A stretch of DNA of 64,000 nt from Trametes villosa (GCA_002964805.2 PUDQ02000143.1:692001-756000); one strand, 5' to 3'. Positions 43,147 through 54,993 are shown, counted from the stretch's first letter. Notes: generated by a model not told the origin, from the letters alone. A program made the numbers and translations.

Positions 43147-45372
43147 ATGTCCGAGTCTATCGAGAAACCCACCTCGTCCTTCGAGGAGAAGGTGCCCAGC
43201 GTCGATGTCGACGTCCAGCCGGTGCCGGGGGTGTCGCCCGCGGTGGAGGAGCGGAGGCTGGTGAGGAAGATCGACTGGCGCATCATGCCGATTGCGTGCA
43301 TCATGTACCTGTTTGCTTGTAAGTGCTTCGTTGTCTCCGCAAGGCGGGGTATTCGCTGATGCGACCGTGCGGTAGACTTGGACAGGACGAACCTAGGCAA
43401 CGCGCGTTTGCAGGGCCTCCCGCAGGACACCCTGCACGGCGACCCGACCGGGGTGCTGTTCGACTGGGTGAACTCGGGCTTCTTCTTCGCATACGTGAGT
43501 CCATTCGTTCCCGACCGCCGCGTTCGATCCCTAACGAAGACTTGCACAGATCGTATTCCAGATACCCGCGACCATCCTCTCGAAGCTCTGCCCGCCGCGG
43601 ATATGGTTGGGATGCGTTACCGTGGGGTGGGGACTGTGCTCCGTGTTGATGGTACGCGTCTCTTCTGGTAGTAGTTGAAACTAAGCTTCCTGCTGACCGG
43701 GCTTGTACACGCATACAGTCTTCAGCGTTCAACTTCCCCGGCCTGCTCCTCGCGCGCATCGGCCTGGGGTTCTTCGAGGCCGGCTTCGGGCCCGGGATCC
43801 CCCTCTACTTCTGTACGTTCCCCTCACGCCGCCACCGCGGTCTCACGCGGCCCCCCTCCGGGCCATAGTTCCAAGCTGACATCAGTCCCGTCTCCGCCTC
43901 ACAGCGTACTTCTACACCAAAGAAGAGCTGGGCACGCGCATGGCGATCTGGTTCGGGTTCGCGTCCGTCGCGGGCGCGTTCGGCGGCCTCATCGCGTTCG
44001 GGATCCAGAACGTGCACGCGGCCATCGCGAACTGGAAGCTCCTGTTCCTCATCGAGGGCCTGCCGACGATGCTGGTGGGGTTCCTGGCGATGGTCGTGCT
44101 GCCGAACCGCCCGGAGGAGACGGCGGTGTTCAATGAGCGGGAGCGGGAGATCGCGCTGGAGCGGAAGAATCGGGGGTTGAGGGCGGACGTTGGGAGGACG
44201 TTGACGAAGTGTGAGTGAATGAGCTTCTTGCGTGCGGCAGCCAAGGTATACTAATATTGAGGCACCTGTGCAGCGCATATCTACGCCGCATTCAAGGATT
44301 GGCGGGTGCGTTTCTTACTGCTCACAGAAACGTAACCTAGAGTTGCTGATGCGCCCAACAGGTGTACGTCGCTGGTAGTTTGTACTTCGGAGTGAATTGC
44401 TCCGCTGCGTCAATCTCTGCCTTCCTGCCCACCATCATCACTACCTTCGGATATAGTAAGCTGACTTCCGGTACTTCACGTACCTCTGCTAATATACATC
44501 TCCAGCGAACGCACGCGCCCAACTGTTCACCGTGCCGCCGTACGCCGTCGCAGTGGTGTACCTATGCCTGAACTCCTATACCTCGGACCGCCTGCAAAGC
44601 CGCGGGATCTTCATCGCGGTAGCCAGCACGGTCTCCGCGATAGGTTACATGTCCGTATCCTTTCTTGACGTCGCTTTCTGGAAATATGCTGACCGGCTCG
44701 TGCGCTCACGCAGGTTGCTGCTCGCGGTCGAATCGAATATCCACGTCCGTTATTTCGCGACATTCTGCATCACCAGCGGGACGTATACTACCATCGGAGT
44801 CACTATCGCATGGTGTACGCATTCAATATGGATTTTCTCTCGAGACGCTATACCTGACTTTTGGGCCTGTCTGCCACCCGATGCCACAGTCGCCCACAAT
44901 CTTGGATCTGAGACGAAGCAGGCGACGGGCACGCCGATATACCAGGCTATTGGTCAGTGCGGCAGCGTACTGGGGTCGCATATATTCCTCCAGACGGACG
45001 GACCGCGATACATGTAAGTCGCGTCAATATGGTTTTCGCGAAGCGTGTGCGCTAACCATGGTGTATGGGGCGCGCAGCAAAGGATTCGCCGTGACCTGCG
45101 CGATGCAGCTGGTCGCTGCCCTTGCAGCAGTCATCCTCACGGTAAGATCTTTCATGATCGCGTGTAGCGAACGGTTGACCGAAAGAGTGTACACGATAGA
45201 TATCCTACCGCGCCGATAATAAGCGGAGAGATGCGAAGTACGGGAAGCCCGTACCAGACGCGCCCGTAGACACGTCGGTGTTGGCAGACAAGGTGCGTAG
45301 CATTCGCCGCTGTGTTGCACGTTGAAGGTTTACGCCTATACACAGGCGCCGCTCTTCCGTTACGTCCCTTGA
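43147..45372 (+). CDS. MFS transporter, allantoate permease/DAL5-like, tandem copy 2
   Basis: Thirteen exons encode 490 residues: 43147-43318, 43376-43494, 43550-43651, 43719-43812, 43905-44210, 44274-44305, 44362-44455, 44506-44650, 44714-44814, 44890-45013, 45078-45141, 45200-45292, 45346-45372. From exon 2 on, exon lengths are identical to copy 1; only exon 1 is two codons longer. The start MSESIEKPTSSFEEK leads into EERRLVRKIDWRIMPIACIMYLF. The helices and the HNLGSETKQATGTPIYQAIGQCGSVLGSH segment match copy 1. Divergence concentrates in the N-terminal tail and the extracellular loops, so the two may differ in substrate or expression. Both copies lack disabling changes. Confidence 0.92.
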
Positions 45373-45918
45373 CGATGTCGTTGTCGTGAACACTGGGACT
45401 TCTGAGACTTGCTTGTTGTCTGCATAAGCCTACGAGCTATACACAACAGATGTCAGACCTGTACAGTATTCCTGAAGCGATATGGAAGTAGCTCTGACCT
45501 AAATGGTGCCGACGACACCCACGGTGTCTCTAGCGAGAGCTTTCTGAGAACCGTGACGTCTTCACTTCGCTAAACAATAGAGACTACATGCGGTTGTCGC
45601 ATGCCCAAGAGTAGGTCTTCTCACGTCGCTGTGGACGAGCCGTTCCATTGTGCAAGAACAACGGAGTCGGCGAAGTTGTCGGCCATGGTGGTCGCTTGCA
45701 ACGGGAAGCCGCGCAATTTCCCACCAGTTAATTGAGCGGTCGGTTACATAAGCAAATATACCTTGATCACTTTTTCTCCTGCCTTGTCCATCTCGTCCGA
45801 CGACGTCCATCTCAGCTTCCGCGTTGTGCACGGCAGCGACGGCCATCTCGAGGCGTATACCATCGTCGGCCCCCGCGAGGACTTGCACTGGAACTCTCTG
45901 CCTGCTCGACTCCCCATC
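45373..45918. other. Intergenic / 5' leader of the RRM4-like gene
   Basis: An open frame upstream of 45919 reaches an ATG at 45763, but its sequence is CT-rich leader-like and adds no domain. No other feature is seen. Confidence 0.55.
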
Positions 45919-48900
45919 ATGTCGTCTGAATACAACACCCCGCCCCCAGAAGGGCGCCCGCAGCCGCACCCGTACCTGCACGAGCCCCTGCTGTACATCT
46001 CGGGACTGCCGCCGTATGTAAGAGACGAAGACCTCGCGGTCGCGTTCCAGACCTGCGCACCGTTCCGACCCAACATCCTGCGCGACGGCTCGAACAAGCC
46101 TCTGTCTGGGACGATCGAGTTCAAGTACCTCGAGAAAGGTGAGTCTACATTCCCCTTGCCCTCGCGGTTTCGGTAGTCAGAGGGACGGATTGGACGCGTT
46201 GCTACCGTGGAATTATGGTGGGGCGGTCGCAGAGACGGAGTCCGCGGCATGGGAGCGTACCCTGTTCTGGTCGGCTGCATGCACGGAGAACGCATGGCTG
46301 GGGCGTGCCATCGAACTGCATCCGCCAGATCGATGCCGCAATACGCAATGATTTTCTGAGGGATATCACGTCTCCGTGCTGTACACGTTACGCCTGACTG
46401 CTGTCGAAGATAGCGGTCGCGTCGGCAGGACATAACGCGTTGCCGCGGTAGCTTTAGTGCCCCCTTGAACCATTGACCGCGACGGTGAACCTGAAGTCCG
46501 CCCGGTTTGCATTTGCAACGCGTGCCATACGTGTAATAGTTCCTGTCCCTCCGGGTCAGAATGACAGGACTCGCGTGCGCCACAGTACTTGCGTGCTGCC
46601 ACACTGCCGGCGTCTATGTGCTCAGTTTCCTTCAATGTCCTATGAATGTGTTCTTCTGCACCCTTCGCACCGAAGCAACGGACAAGGCTGACATACCATT
46701 GCAGCGGAGAAGGCTCTTGCGACGCTCCAAGGACGACCTATTCCTGGTCTACTGCAGCCTGCTCTGCTTACGTTGTCGCCATACCCTTCCACGACACCTC
46801 CAACGCCGCTGCCGCCTCCGTCTGCGTCTCCTCGTCTGGTGAAGCAGCTTCCCCCTGGGTACACAGACTCGCAGCTCTACGACCTCTTCCGTCCGTTCGG
46901 CGCTCTCGCGTCTGTGCGCACCCAAGCGCCTTTCGGCAAGGACACTGGCGTGATCGAATTCTGGAGAGAAGATGACGCGCGCGAAGCGGAGGAGGCGATG
47001 CACTGCGCGGACGTCGAGGGCCAGAACATCGTCGTGCAGATATACCAGCCGCGCCGCGCGGGGCCCGCGATCACCAGCGAATTCAGCCCGAATGCGCCCT
47101 CGTTCGTTCCCTCTGGCTCGGTATTCCCGTACCCTGCCCAGGTGCGTTCACCCAAGCTCGTGCGTGCGGTTAGTTCTGGAATATCATCCTCGCAGTACTC
47201 ACCTCCGCGGCAATCGCCGTATCCTTCGCGCCCGTTGTTTGTGCATGGCCCTGGACAACAGGTTCAGCTGGCGCCCTTGTCGGGTCCTGGATCGACGAGC
47301 CATAGTGGGCTCATTGACCCCTGCAACCTCTTCATCAAAGTGAGTATCAAAAGCCATTCGTCATTGACTGTGTCTGATATTCATTGGGCCGCAGAATCTG
47401 GACACGTCAATCGACTCGAACGGCCTGTTCTCTCACTTCCGCCAGGTGAGTGCCGCCTGTAAGCTTCTTCGGCGCGTTAAGTGCTGAATGTACCTGTCAA
47501 TAGTTCGGTCAAATCGTCAGGTAAGGCGAAAGGCGACGTCCACAGTGTTCCAAGCCGAGGTACTAATCTCCCACAGCGCCCGCGTCATGCGGAACGAAGG
47601 GGGCGAAAGCCGCGGCTTCGGCTTCGTCTCGTACCAAACGCCCGACCAAGGTATTCGAGCGGAACCCCGTGTGATTCCGTATGGGTTGCTGACCAGCGCT
47701 TGAAGCGGCCGCGGCTCTGAACGCGATGAACGGCGTCGTGATCGGGACGAAGTCGCTCGTGGTGCGCCTGCACGAGCCCAAGCAGCTCCGTCAAGAAAAG
47801 CTTGCCCAGCGCTTCGGCGGACACAATGGCCACCCTCGCAGCAGCAGCGGTGCGACCAGCCCCACTGCCAGTGAGGCGGGCGAGAGCTACGCTGGGTGGC
47901 CCAGCCCGAGCAGCCATCCGGCTGTTTTGGGATCCCCTACGATGGGTCACCACGAACGGCCTGACCGTGCACGGCGCAGCTCTGGCAGCTTCTTCCACGT
48001 ATGTTTGCGCTGTCAAACTCAGAATACCTGTGCTGACCTGGTGTGTTCAGGCTGCTCTCGCAGGCACGCTCAACTTGCCTATGCGTTACGACGACCTCTC
48101 TGCACTCTCCCCCGTTGTTCGTAAGGAGGTCCTTACGGGCGAGCTGAGCAGACGGATCAAGAGCTTGGACGTCGTCCCCTCCGATGAGCTCGACTCTGTT
48201 GTACAGTCAATCGTCGCGCTCTCACTGAGCGAGGTCGTGCAAGGCATTCAGGACCCCGGAAAGCTCTCCGAGCAAATCCAGGCTGCGAAGAAGTCTCTGA
48301 ACCCCGCGAAGGCTTCTAAGTCGCCTTCGCCCTCGCCCGCAGCCTCGCAAGACTCCCGACTCCTCGATGCACCCAATGCGACCGCATCTGCGCCAGATCA
48401 CCCCTCGACACCGCTTTCCATGCCCGCTACCCTGTCCACCCCGCCGCGGACGGAGTCGCCATCCGGCTCCCTCGCGCCCCAGTCCGAGAAGGACCGGATG
48501 TTCGCCGCGGTCAGCAAGCTCGAGTCGGCACAGATCGCCGAGCTCACGGACCTGCTGATGTCGCTGCCGAAGCGCGAGCGCGCGATGTGCCTGTTCAACG
48601 TCGAGGTGCTCCGCGCGAAGATTGCGGACGCGAAGCTCGTGCTCGAGGTCGACGAGGACGACGTCGAGCAGACGCCCGCGATCTCCACCGTGCCCGTGCC
48701 GCAGACGCCGCAGGCGCGCAAGGTGTCCGCGGCCTCGTTCGACTCGCCGCAGACGCCAGACCTGTCGTCGCGCGGCCCGAGCGTCGCCGCGAGCCCGACG
48801 CCCGCGACGCCCAGCGCGCCGTCGTCGGGCGCTGCGGGCGCGCAGGTGCACACTATCGCGTCGCTTGCGCGTCTGCCTGCGTCGGAGATCATCCGGCTCG

Positions 48901-49308
48901 TCAACTCGTCGTCGGTCACCGGGCTGCCGCTGCCCAAGGCGGACCCTATGGTCGTGAAGGCGACGGACGAGTTCATCGACGGCCTCCTCGACAAGCCGGT
49001 CAACCAGCAGAAGCAGCAGCTGGGTGACAAGCTGTGCGTACTGTCTTTGAGGTCGTGTCGTTCGTTCACAATGCTGACTTCTGGATGTAGTTGGCGTGTC
49101 GTGAAGGCGTTCGGTATCAAGGGAGCAGTGAGTATTTTGGCACGCAGTTCATGTTGTTAGGGACATTGCTGACATCCCCTCGCAGCCCAAGATCACCATC
49201 GCGCTCCTCGACCAGGACGATCTTCGTCCCCTCGCCCACTTGATGAACAGCTACCCATCCGTCCTCAAGGAGAAGGCCCTCCTTGTGCAAGCCGCCCAAT
49301 CCAAGTAA
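45919..49308 (+). CDS. RRM4: Rrm4-like RNA-binding protein (three RRMs, C-terminal MLLE repeats)
   Basis: Nine exons encode 810 residues: 45919-46138, 46705-47339, 47395-47445, 47504-47520, 47577-47650, 47706-47998, 48051-49033, 49091-49127, 49186-49308. RRM1 is at about 23-92 (LLYISGLPP), RRM2 at about 118-192 (LVKQLPPGYTDSQLYDLF) and RRM3 at about 279-360 (NLFIKNLDTSID, then SRGFGFVSY). The C-terminal half has three MLLE-like helical regions, the last ending ALLVQAAQSK. Three RRMs plus tandem MLLE domains and this length match Ustilago Rrm4, which carries mRNAs on moving early endosomes in hyphae. The third MLLE binds the PAM2L motifs of Upa1. Intron 1 is 566 bp, ten times the local norm, and exon 4 is only 17 nt. 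The ATG at 45763 is in frame but adds only leader-like sequence. Confidence 0.82.
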
Positions 49309-51846
49309 GGGCCTAATACCTCGAAATACCGGCTCGGTCGTCTCCTCTCGCACGTTTCCTCCATCTCCACCGTAATGCCACTACCCCTCGTTGCTCTTTC
49401 TTGCTTCCCCATCCCCCGGCTTCAGGAACACATACCTCACAAAGGAGGACCCCGATGACTCCCCGTCCCAATTCCCCCGCCCGTCGTCCTCGCAGACGAC
49501 GCGCCCGCCGTCTATACCGCCCCATAGTTACTCCCTCCCGCGGAAGGTCGCCCTGGTACTATACCACGCCTCGCTCCGATCTACATCGTTTGCTCTTGCT
49601 GTCCACGCGCCCGCCCGTCGTCGTCGAGCCCCACATTTACCATCATTGCCCGTGCTCGGTTTCCACACTCTTCCTATACACATCGCGACGTCTACATCTT
49701 GTTACGACCTTTACGACCGCCCCGGTTCACTGTCTTGTTCTACCCCCGTACTTACTGCCGCACTAACGGTGCCAGCGACGCTGAATGACCAATCGTCGTT
49801 GAGACATTGCGCCGCGCCCTGCTATAAATGACCTCTCCGTATCGCACAGTACTTCCGCCGGTCGGTAAGCGTCTTCTGCGAACCAGAGGGCGCCTCGCCA
49901 CTCAAACTGTCCTTGACTCTCGTCGGGTGAACTGACAGCTACAGGCGACGTGTTCTGTGCCTAGGGGTGCGCATCGCGCCGGCGCATCATCCTTGGAACG
50001 GTGAGTCGTCCCGAAGGCATTCACGGGGCAGTTTACAACTTTGCATAGTAGGGGAAGTGCCATGTCTGGCCGGCGCGCAACGCCACCCCTGTTTGCGACG
50101 TCCAACAGCGTTGAGTTCAGTAGAATGTAGGCTCGGTGTGGCGCCGAGGTAGTCGCTGGCGGTATCCACTCGCCATGCTTCGCCGTGCTTCGCGGGCCCA
50201 TGCGCGCGGATCCGGCCGAGGTAGTCTGGCAGTTGTGGTCAGGATTGACGCGTTGGCATTGTCCCATATACCTCTGCGTGAGGGAGAGAAGCCCTTTGTT
50301 TGCGGTCCGCCAACGTCATGGACATCTGAGGTATGTGGCAACATTCAAACCTCGTGGTGTGGTTTACATCTCCCATAACCATCCTTCTACGAGAGCGCAA
50401 CACCCAAACCAATTTGGTATGTCCCTTTACAACTCGCATGGACTGCACATTGAACAACGACGCAGATTTCGCTGGATCAGCCGTGAACGTGAAGCCGGGT
50501 TCGAACCAAGCTCCACGTTCAAGTGCAGCCGTCTCACGTTCGAAAGCTGATTGTCCCCCACCTTAATGCCCAATTCTCCCCAACACTGAATGTTTCTGGC
50601 CGGCTCTAAATCATGCAGGCGTTTGCCAGTACAAGATGGATCTCATCTAAGCCCTTTCCATGAGCGCGCTACGCCCCCACCTGTTTGTTCCCGAACCCTC
50701 AGTATGTGGCGTCCGTCTTACCAAAATCGCTGTACCGTTCTCTCATCGGACCTCACCGGACAGGGTTTGCAGCCTTGGATGACACGTTCCATGTGTCCGA
50801 GCTGTCACTACGAACGGCTCCCTCACCAGATCCACACGGTCAGAGGTGATAAAAATCAATACTGGTGCGTTAACTCAATACTGAGACCGACATCTCCCGG
50901 GGTGTGGGCTCGTCAGGGAAGTACCTTGGTACTTTCCTCCGGCTACAATGGGGAATCACGCCCTGCCTTAGCACGCGGCCTCACCAAATTTTCCTTAGGC
51001 CTCCTGGACGGTGCTTGGCGGGGCGTCGAACGGTGCTACGAGGCTCCCGCCCTCGTTGGAACCGTGGAACCAATGCGTAGGTTATGTCTCGCACAATATG
51101 CCTTACCTGTGCTCCACCGGTCATGCACGGGACTACTTTGTAGTCGCTGGGACCTCTCACTGGGCATAGCACTAGAACGACACTCGAACGCCCTCAATTG
51201 TTCGCTGCGCGCATCCGTCAACAGTCGTCCGCGCCACGGTTCTCCTACATCGTTCACGCAGACTCCCGTCTCGCTAGCGGCTCTTCTGGCTCGTGACGTT
51301 TTGCGGGTGGCTAGAGTTCCAGGGAAACGAAGAGCCATGGAAGACCACTGTCAGTGGCACGAACAATACTGGCCCGAATTGAAACTACCTCCCGCTTGCG
51401 ACGGTTCTTCTACCGAGCTCGTCTCAATTTTTAGCGCACGGAGGAGCAGTCTGTCGATTTCAACGTAAGTCACCCCCTTCGGTCAGCGTCAGCTAGATTG
51501 ACACTCAGTGCAATGCCGGGACTCGCGCGCCCGTAGGCGTGGCTCCTGGCTCTCAACGATGTCAGACGACGCAATGGATGTCTCCCGCGTAACGCCATCG
51601 GACCTCATGACAGCGACGCATACAGCGATTGTCGATTGGCCGTGGCAGCAGGGCGCTCGACCCACCAGATGCGAGGTATAAGAGACCGCCACCTGAGCAC
51701 TACCAGTCCCCAGCATCGCACCGCAGCCTCTCAGGTACACTTCATCCGCCCTCCCCTTCGTCTACCTGCTCACATCCTTCAGCAAGCAGCATAGCGCAGT
51801 TTACACCACTTCCGTCACTTTCTTCTCTTGAGCCGATAATTCCTAG
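49309..51846. other. 2.5-kb stretch with one doubtful open frame
   Basis: A 292-codon frame at 50590-51468 (plus) is the longest. It has no recognisable domain, an irregular composition and a GTAAGT directly at its stop codon. The DNA is less GC-rich than nearby genes. A TATA-like TATAAGA near 51676 probably belongs to the decarboxylase gene. Confidence 0.5.
50590..51468 (+). CDS. Doubtful open reading frame
   Basis: This is 292 codons without introns. No motif, membrane helix or paralogue in the window supports it. The stop overlaps a GTAAGT donor (about 51465), so it could be an exon of an unrecognised gene or a decayed sequence. It is listed because it is the longest frame in this gap. 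Confidence 0.15.
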   Translation: MFLAGSKSCRRLPVQDGSHLSPFHERATPPPVCSRTLSMWRPSYQNRCTVLSSDLTGQGLQPWMTRSMCPSCHYERLPHQIHTVRGDKNQYWCVNSILRPTSPGVWARQGSTLVLSSGYNGESRPALARGLTKFSLGLLDGAWRGVERCYEAPALVGTVEPMRRLCLAQYALPVLHRSCTGLLCSRWDLSLGIALERHSNALNCSLRASVNSRPRHGSPTSFTQTPVSLAALLARDVLRVARVPGKRRAMEDHCQWHEQYWPELKLPPACDGSSTELVSIFSARRSSLSIST

Positions 51847-51906
51847 GTAAGGAATTGCCCTCTATGCGCGGCGGCAACATCTGACTAGTAGGCTGTCTCT
51901 CCTCAG
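51847..51906 (+). other. 5'-UTR intron of PSD-like gene 1
   Basis: A GTAAGG donor and CTCAG acceptor enclose 60 bp. The acceptor is five bases before the ATG at 51912, the same spacing as in the tandem paralogue. Confidence 0.65.
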
Positions 51907-51911
51907 CAGCC

Positions 51912-53246
51912 ATGTCTTCCAACATCGTGCAGAAACTTCGCGACTACCTCGACTCCAAGGAAAATGCGGCGTTCAAGCGCAGTTTCGAGGCGGCTTTCAA
52001 CACGGTCAAGAGATACAACCTCGCCGTGTTCGCGGCCGAGAAGATCCATACCGTCGCCGAATACCTCAACTTCTACGAGAAGCTCCTCAAGTGGGTCCCG
52101 GAGGAGAACAAAGACGGTACCTACGTCATCAACAACATCTGCATCTTCTACCTCGTCCTCGATACGGACCCTCTCCGCTGGTACCAGAACCCGATTGATC
52201 CCTCCACCCGCCCTAAGTACTTCTTCCTTACCCAGTGGATCATCGAGTACGCCCAGGAGATAGGACACTGGATGGACCTGCCCGAGTCTATCAGTGAGAA
52301 AACACTCGCCACCTTCTATGAGGCGCCGAACTACCACATGCAGGACTACGACCGTCCCCGCGATGGATGGAAGAGTTTCAACGAGTTCTTCGCGCGCAAG
52401 ATCAAACCCGAAGTCCGGAAGATCGACGCGCCCAACGACGACCATGTGATCGTCAGCCCTGCGGATGCGACCTTCGACGGCTCATGGCCTATCAGCACCA
52501 CGGAGGACGTGGAGTTTCAGGTGAAGGGCGTGACGTGGAGCATTCGCCAGCTACTCGACGACCATAGCGGGAGCGTCAAGCCGGACTCGGATGCGTCGTT
52601 CGCTGGCGGAAGGTTCTGTCACTCCTTCCTCGGCCCCAACGACTACCACCGCCTGCACGCGCCGGTGTCGGGCAAGGTCGTCGAGGCGCGGGCACCGATC
52701 CCGGGTCTCTGCTACCTCGAGGTCGCAGTCGTCGACGACAACCACAAGGTCGTGGTCCTCTCGGGCGAACACCCGGACCCGAAGACGGTTGGTGCCTCGC
52801 ACCTCGCTATACGCCGCTCGATGGCTCCGATGACCCCGGTCGTTGCGGACAACGTGGAGCTCAGCGAGCTAGGCAAGCGGCCGGATGTACCGAACACCCC
52901 AGGCTACCAGTTCATCCAGGCGCGCGGCCTCGTGGTCATCGACAATCCTGTCCTCGGGCGCGTCGCCGTCCTTCCGATTGGCATGGCGCAGGTGTCGTCG
53001 GTCAAGCTGAGTGTGGAGAAGGATCAATACGTGAAGAAGGGCGACGAGATCGGCTACTTCCAGTTCGGCGGCTCGGACATCGTCATGGTGTTCCAGGCTA
53101 AGGCGAACGTCACCTTCACCGCGAAGCCGACCAACCATGAGTACGAGGAGGTGGACACCGACCTGAGTTCCGCCAAGTGGCCCCCGCCTGGCTGGCTCGC
53201 GTTCGGTCAGAAGATTGCGCAGGCCTCTCCGCGCAAGCCCGAGTGA
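51912..53246 (+). CDS. PSD/PsiD-like decarboxylase, tandem copy 1
   Basis: A single coding exon gives 444 residues. The N-terminal 140 residues (KLRDYLDSKENAAFKRSF to the YHMQDYDRP region) match the PSDC domain that precedes the catalytic domain in soluble fungal PSD-like enzymes. The catalytic part has VSPADATFDG (Asp185), the FLGPNDYHRLHAPVSG loop (His246, His249) and the self-cleavage site FGGSD (Ser388), which would create the pyruvoyl cofactor. Canonical enzymes have GST or GSS; here an Asp follows the serine. There is no membrane anchor or targeting peptide, unlike true phosphatidylserine decarboxylases. This fits the PsiD-like group, whose best-known member decarboxylates tryptophan. 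The substrate here is unknown. No other psilocybin-type genes are nearby. Confidence 0.88.
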   Translation: MSSNIVQKLRDYLDSKENAAFKRSFEAAFNTVKRYNLAVFAAEKIHTVAEYLNFYEKLLKWVPEENKDGTYVINNICIFYLVLDTDPLRWYQNPIDPSTRPKYFFLTQWIIEYAQEIGHWMDLPESISEKTLATFYEAPNYHMQDYDRPRDGWKSFNEFFARKIKPEVRKIDAPNDDHVIVSPADATFDGSWPISTTEDVEFQVKGVTWSIRQLLDDHSGSVKPDSDASFAGGRFCHSFLGPNDYHRLHAPVSGKVVEARAPIPGLCYLEVAVVDDNHKVVVLSGEHPDPKTVGASHLAIRRSMAPMTPVVADNVELSELGKRPDVPNTPGYQFIQARGLVVIDNPVLGRVAVLPIGMAQVSSVKLSVEKDQYVKKGDEIGYFQFGGSDIVMVFQAKANVTFTAKPTNHEYEEVDTDLSSAKWPPPGWLAFGQKIAQASPRKPE

Positions 53247-54938
53247 TTCATGAGGTCACTGTACGTGTCCTGGCTCAGTCTATCGTTTGAACGAGTCGTC
53301 TGCTAACACTTGCGCCCCTCTACAGCAGCAACACCGACCTCAGTCGCTCAGAAGGTCACACTGTGGACCACGTAAGTTCTTGGAATGCGATTTACGGCTT
53401 CTACTCCTGCTCGAGATACGACTGTACTGCCCCTCTTGACAGCTCTTGTACGATAGAAAGGTGTTGTGTGTTGTGTATGTCTATGCAATGATGGGTTCAA
53501 CCCCCGAGCTTCGTCGGTGGCCTGACCAGATGTTGCCGGTGGCCGCGTCACTGGCATCGTATTTAGTCGCGCTTTGCGGCACGGGTGGTTGTATTTGTTA
53601 GGGAAGGCGGGGTAAAGCATAAATCAAAGTCAGCTCACCACTTATCTGAGACAAGCGGGCCTATGTAGCGGACTCACTTACCCTCAAACGTTCTTCAAAT
53701 CTGCTGACCGAACTTGAGCTGGTCACACGGGGGTCGCATGCAGGCGAAACTCGTCCGCGTCAACTTCCCACTGGCAGCTCCTCGCCCGACGTGCCACGAT
53801 CTACACGCGACTATTTAGGGCAGACACCGAGCACCGCCACACAGTACTGATTTGCCTGGAACCCCGAGCGGGTTCTCCGACGCACACAGCTTCACCCTAC
53901 TACTCACCCGCGAAACTTGAGACTCGAGACGAACTACGCGATCATGTCTCTGTATTTCAGAGCAGGACATGGGCTCGGCACATCCCGGCGTCGCGGCCTG
54001 GGGGTTCGCGTTGTCGGACAAGTTCGCCCACGGAACAAAATCCAGATGATAGAAACCCGGTCAACTTCACGTATGCTGCAGACCTCGCACCAGAACATAC
54101 CAGAGCTCCCCTCCTTCGCCGCCGGTGTGCCATCATGCTGTGTAAGCTGTGGAGCGTGTTCCTCTTCCTACGTACTAGTAACACCGCAATATGGTCCCCC
54201 ATGTACGTCACACTCGAGGGTCAGGCGGGGAGAATATCGCTCTAGCTCGGACCTCTCGCAATCGCAAGCACCGAGGGTAATGTTGATTCACTTTTCTGAT
54301 TCAGTACTCTTCATAACCTGAAATGCGAAATGCTCTCTTCATTTACAGATGACAATTCCTTTTCCCCGGGTCTCGTGGACACGCATTCTGACGCTCAAGC
54401 AGTCGCGAACATGTCGTCCGGTGTGCAAGACATGGAAGCGTGCCCTTGTGCTCCTCGACAATGACGTGAAAGCTCTACGTTGCGCTTGCTCGTATCACTC
54501 GTACTGCTAGATCCATCCTGCTCTCCTTCGGGAGTGGCGTCGGGACAACTCGTTGCGTAAGTCTTTCTCTTCGTGGGGCGTGTTCTCCGTCTTTCGAAGG
54601 CGTAGTAACAGAATTGGGGCGTCTGACCGGTTGCTTCCTAGCGCTTGACTATCTCAACAGTAGAAGATAGCAGTAGGATGCGCAAATATGTACCACGGAT
54701 GACCTACACGCCAGGCTCCGCAGTGCCCGCAAAAGGTCTGTGAGCGGTTACCGTGAGGGCCTACCAAGGTATAAAAACCCGCCAACCGCAGTACGACCTG
54801 ACCCCAGCGCGGCCGCGGGATCTCCTGAGGTCGGCATTGTTTCCCTCTCTCCTGTCCACGCACTCATACCCGCTCATTTATAGTCCTCAGCATACCACCA
54901 CACATACACAACCTCTGTTACGATCATCGAAAGCGAAG
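53247..54938. other. Intergenic between tandem decarboxylase genes
   Basis: It contains the 3' flank of copy 1, with AAGTTCTTGGAA near 53370 that recurs after copy 2 near 56400, and the promoter of copy 2 (TATAAAA near 54770). No other gene is seen. Confidence 0.55.
54768..54774 (+). promoter_or_regulatory. TATA box of PSD-like gene 2
   Basis: GGTATAAAAAC lies about 230 bp before the ATG at 54999, with a 5'-UTR intron between. The position is accurate to a few bases. Confidence 0.6.
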
Positions 54939-54993
54939 GTGCGCAGTGGGCCCTTGTCCCCCGAAGGAGGCTGATATGACTGCTCCTCTGCAG
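54939..54993 (+). other. 5'-UTR intron of PSD-like gene 2
   Basis: A GTGCGC donor, a CTGATAT branch-like motif and a CTGCAG acceptor enclose 55 bp. The acceptor is five bases before the ATG, as in copy 1. Confidence 0.65.

Noticed and set aside
45763..45918. In-frame N-terminal extension of the RRM4-like protein
   Set aside because: The sequence looks like a CT-rich leader and adds no domain. The ATG at 45919 gives the expected short N-terminus before RRM1.
46139..46704. Possible extra coding exon in the long RRM4-like intron
   Set aside because: RRM1 is continuous across the junction of exons 1 and 2. Any inserted exon would break the fold, and the internal frames have no conserved residues.
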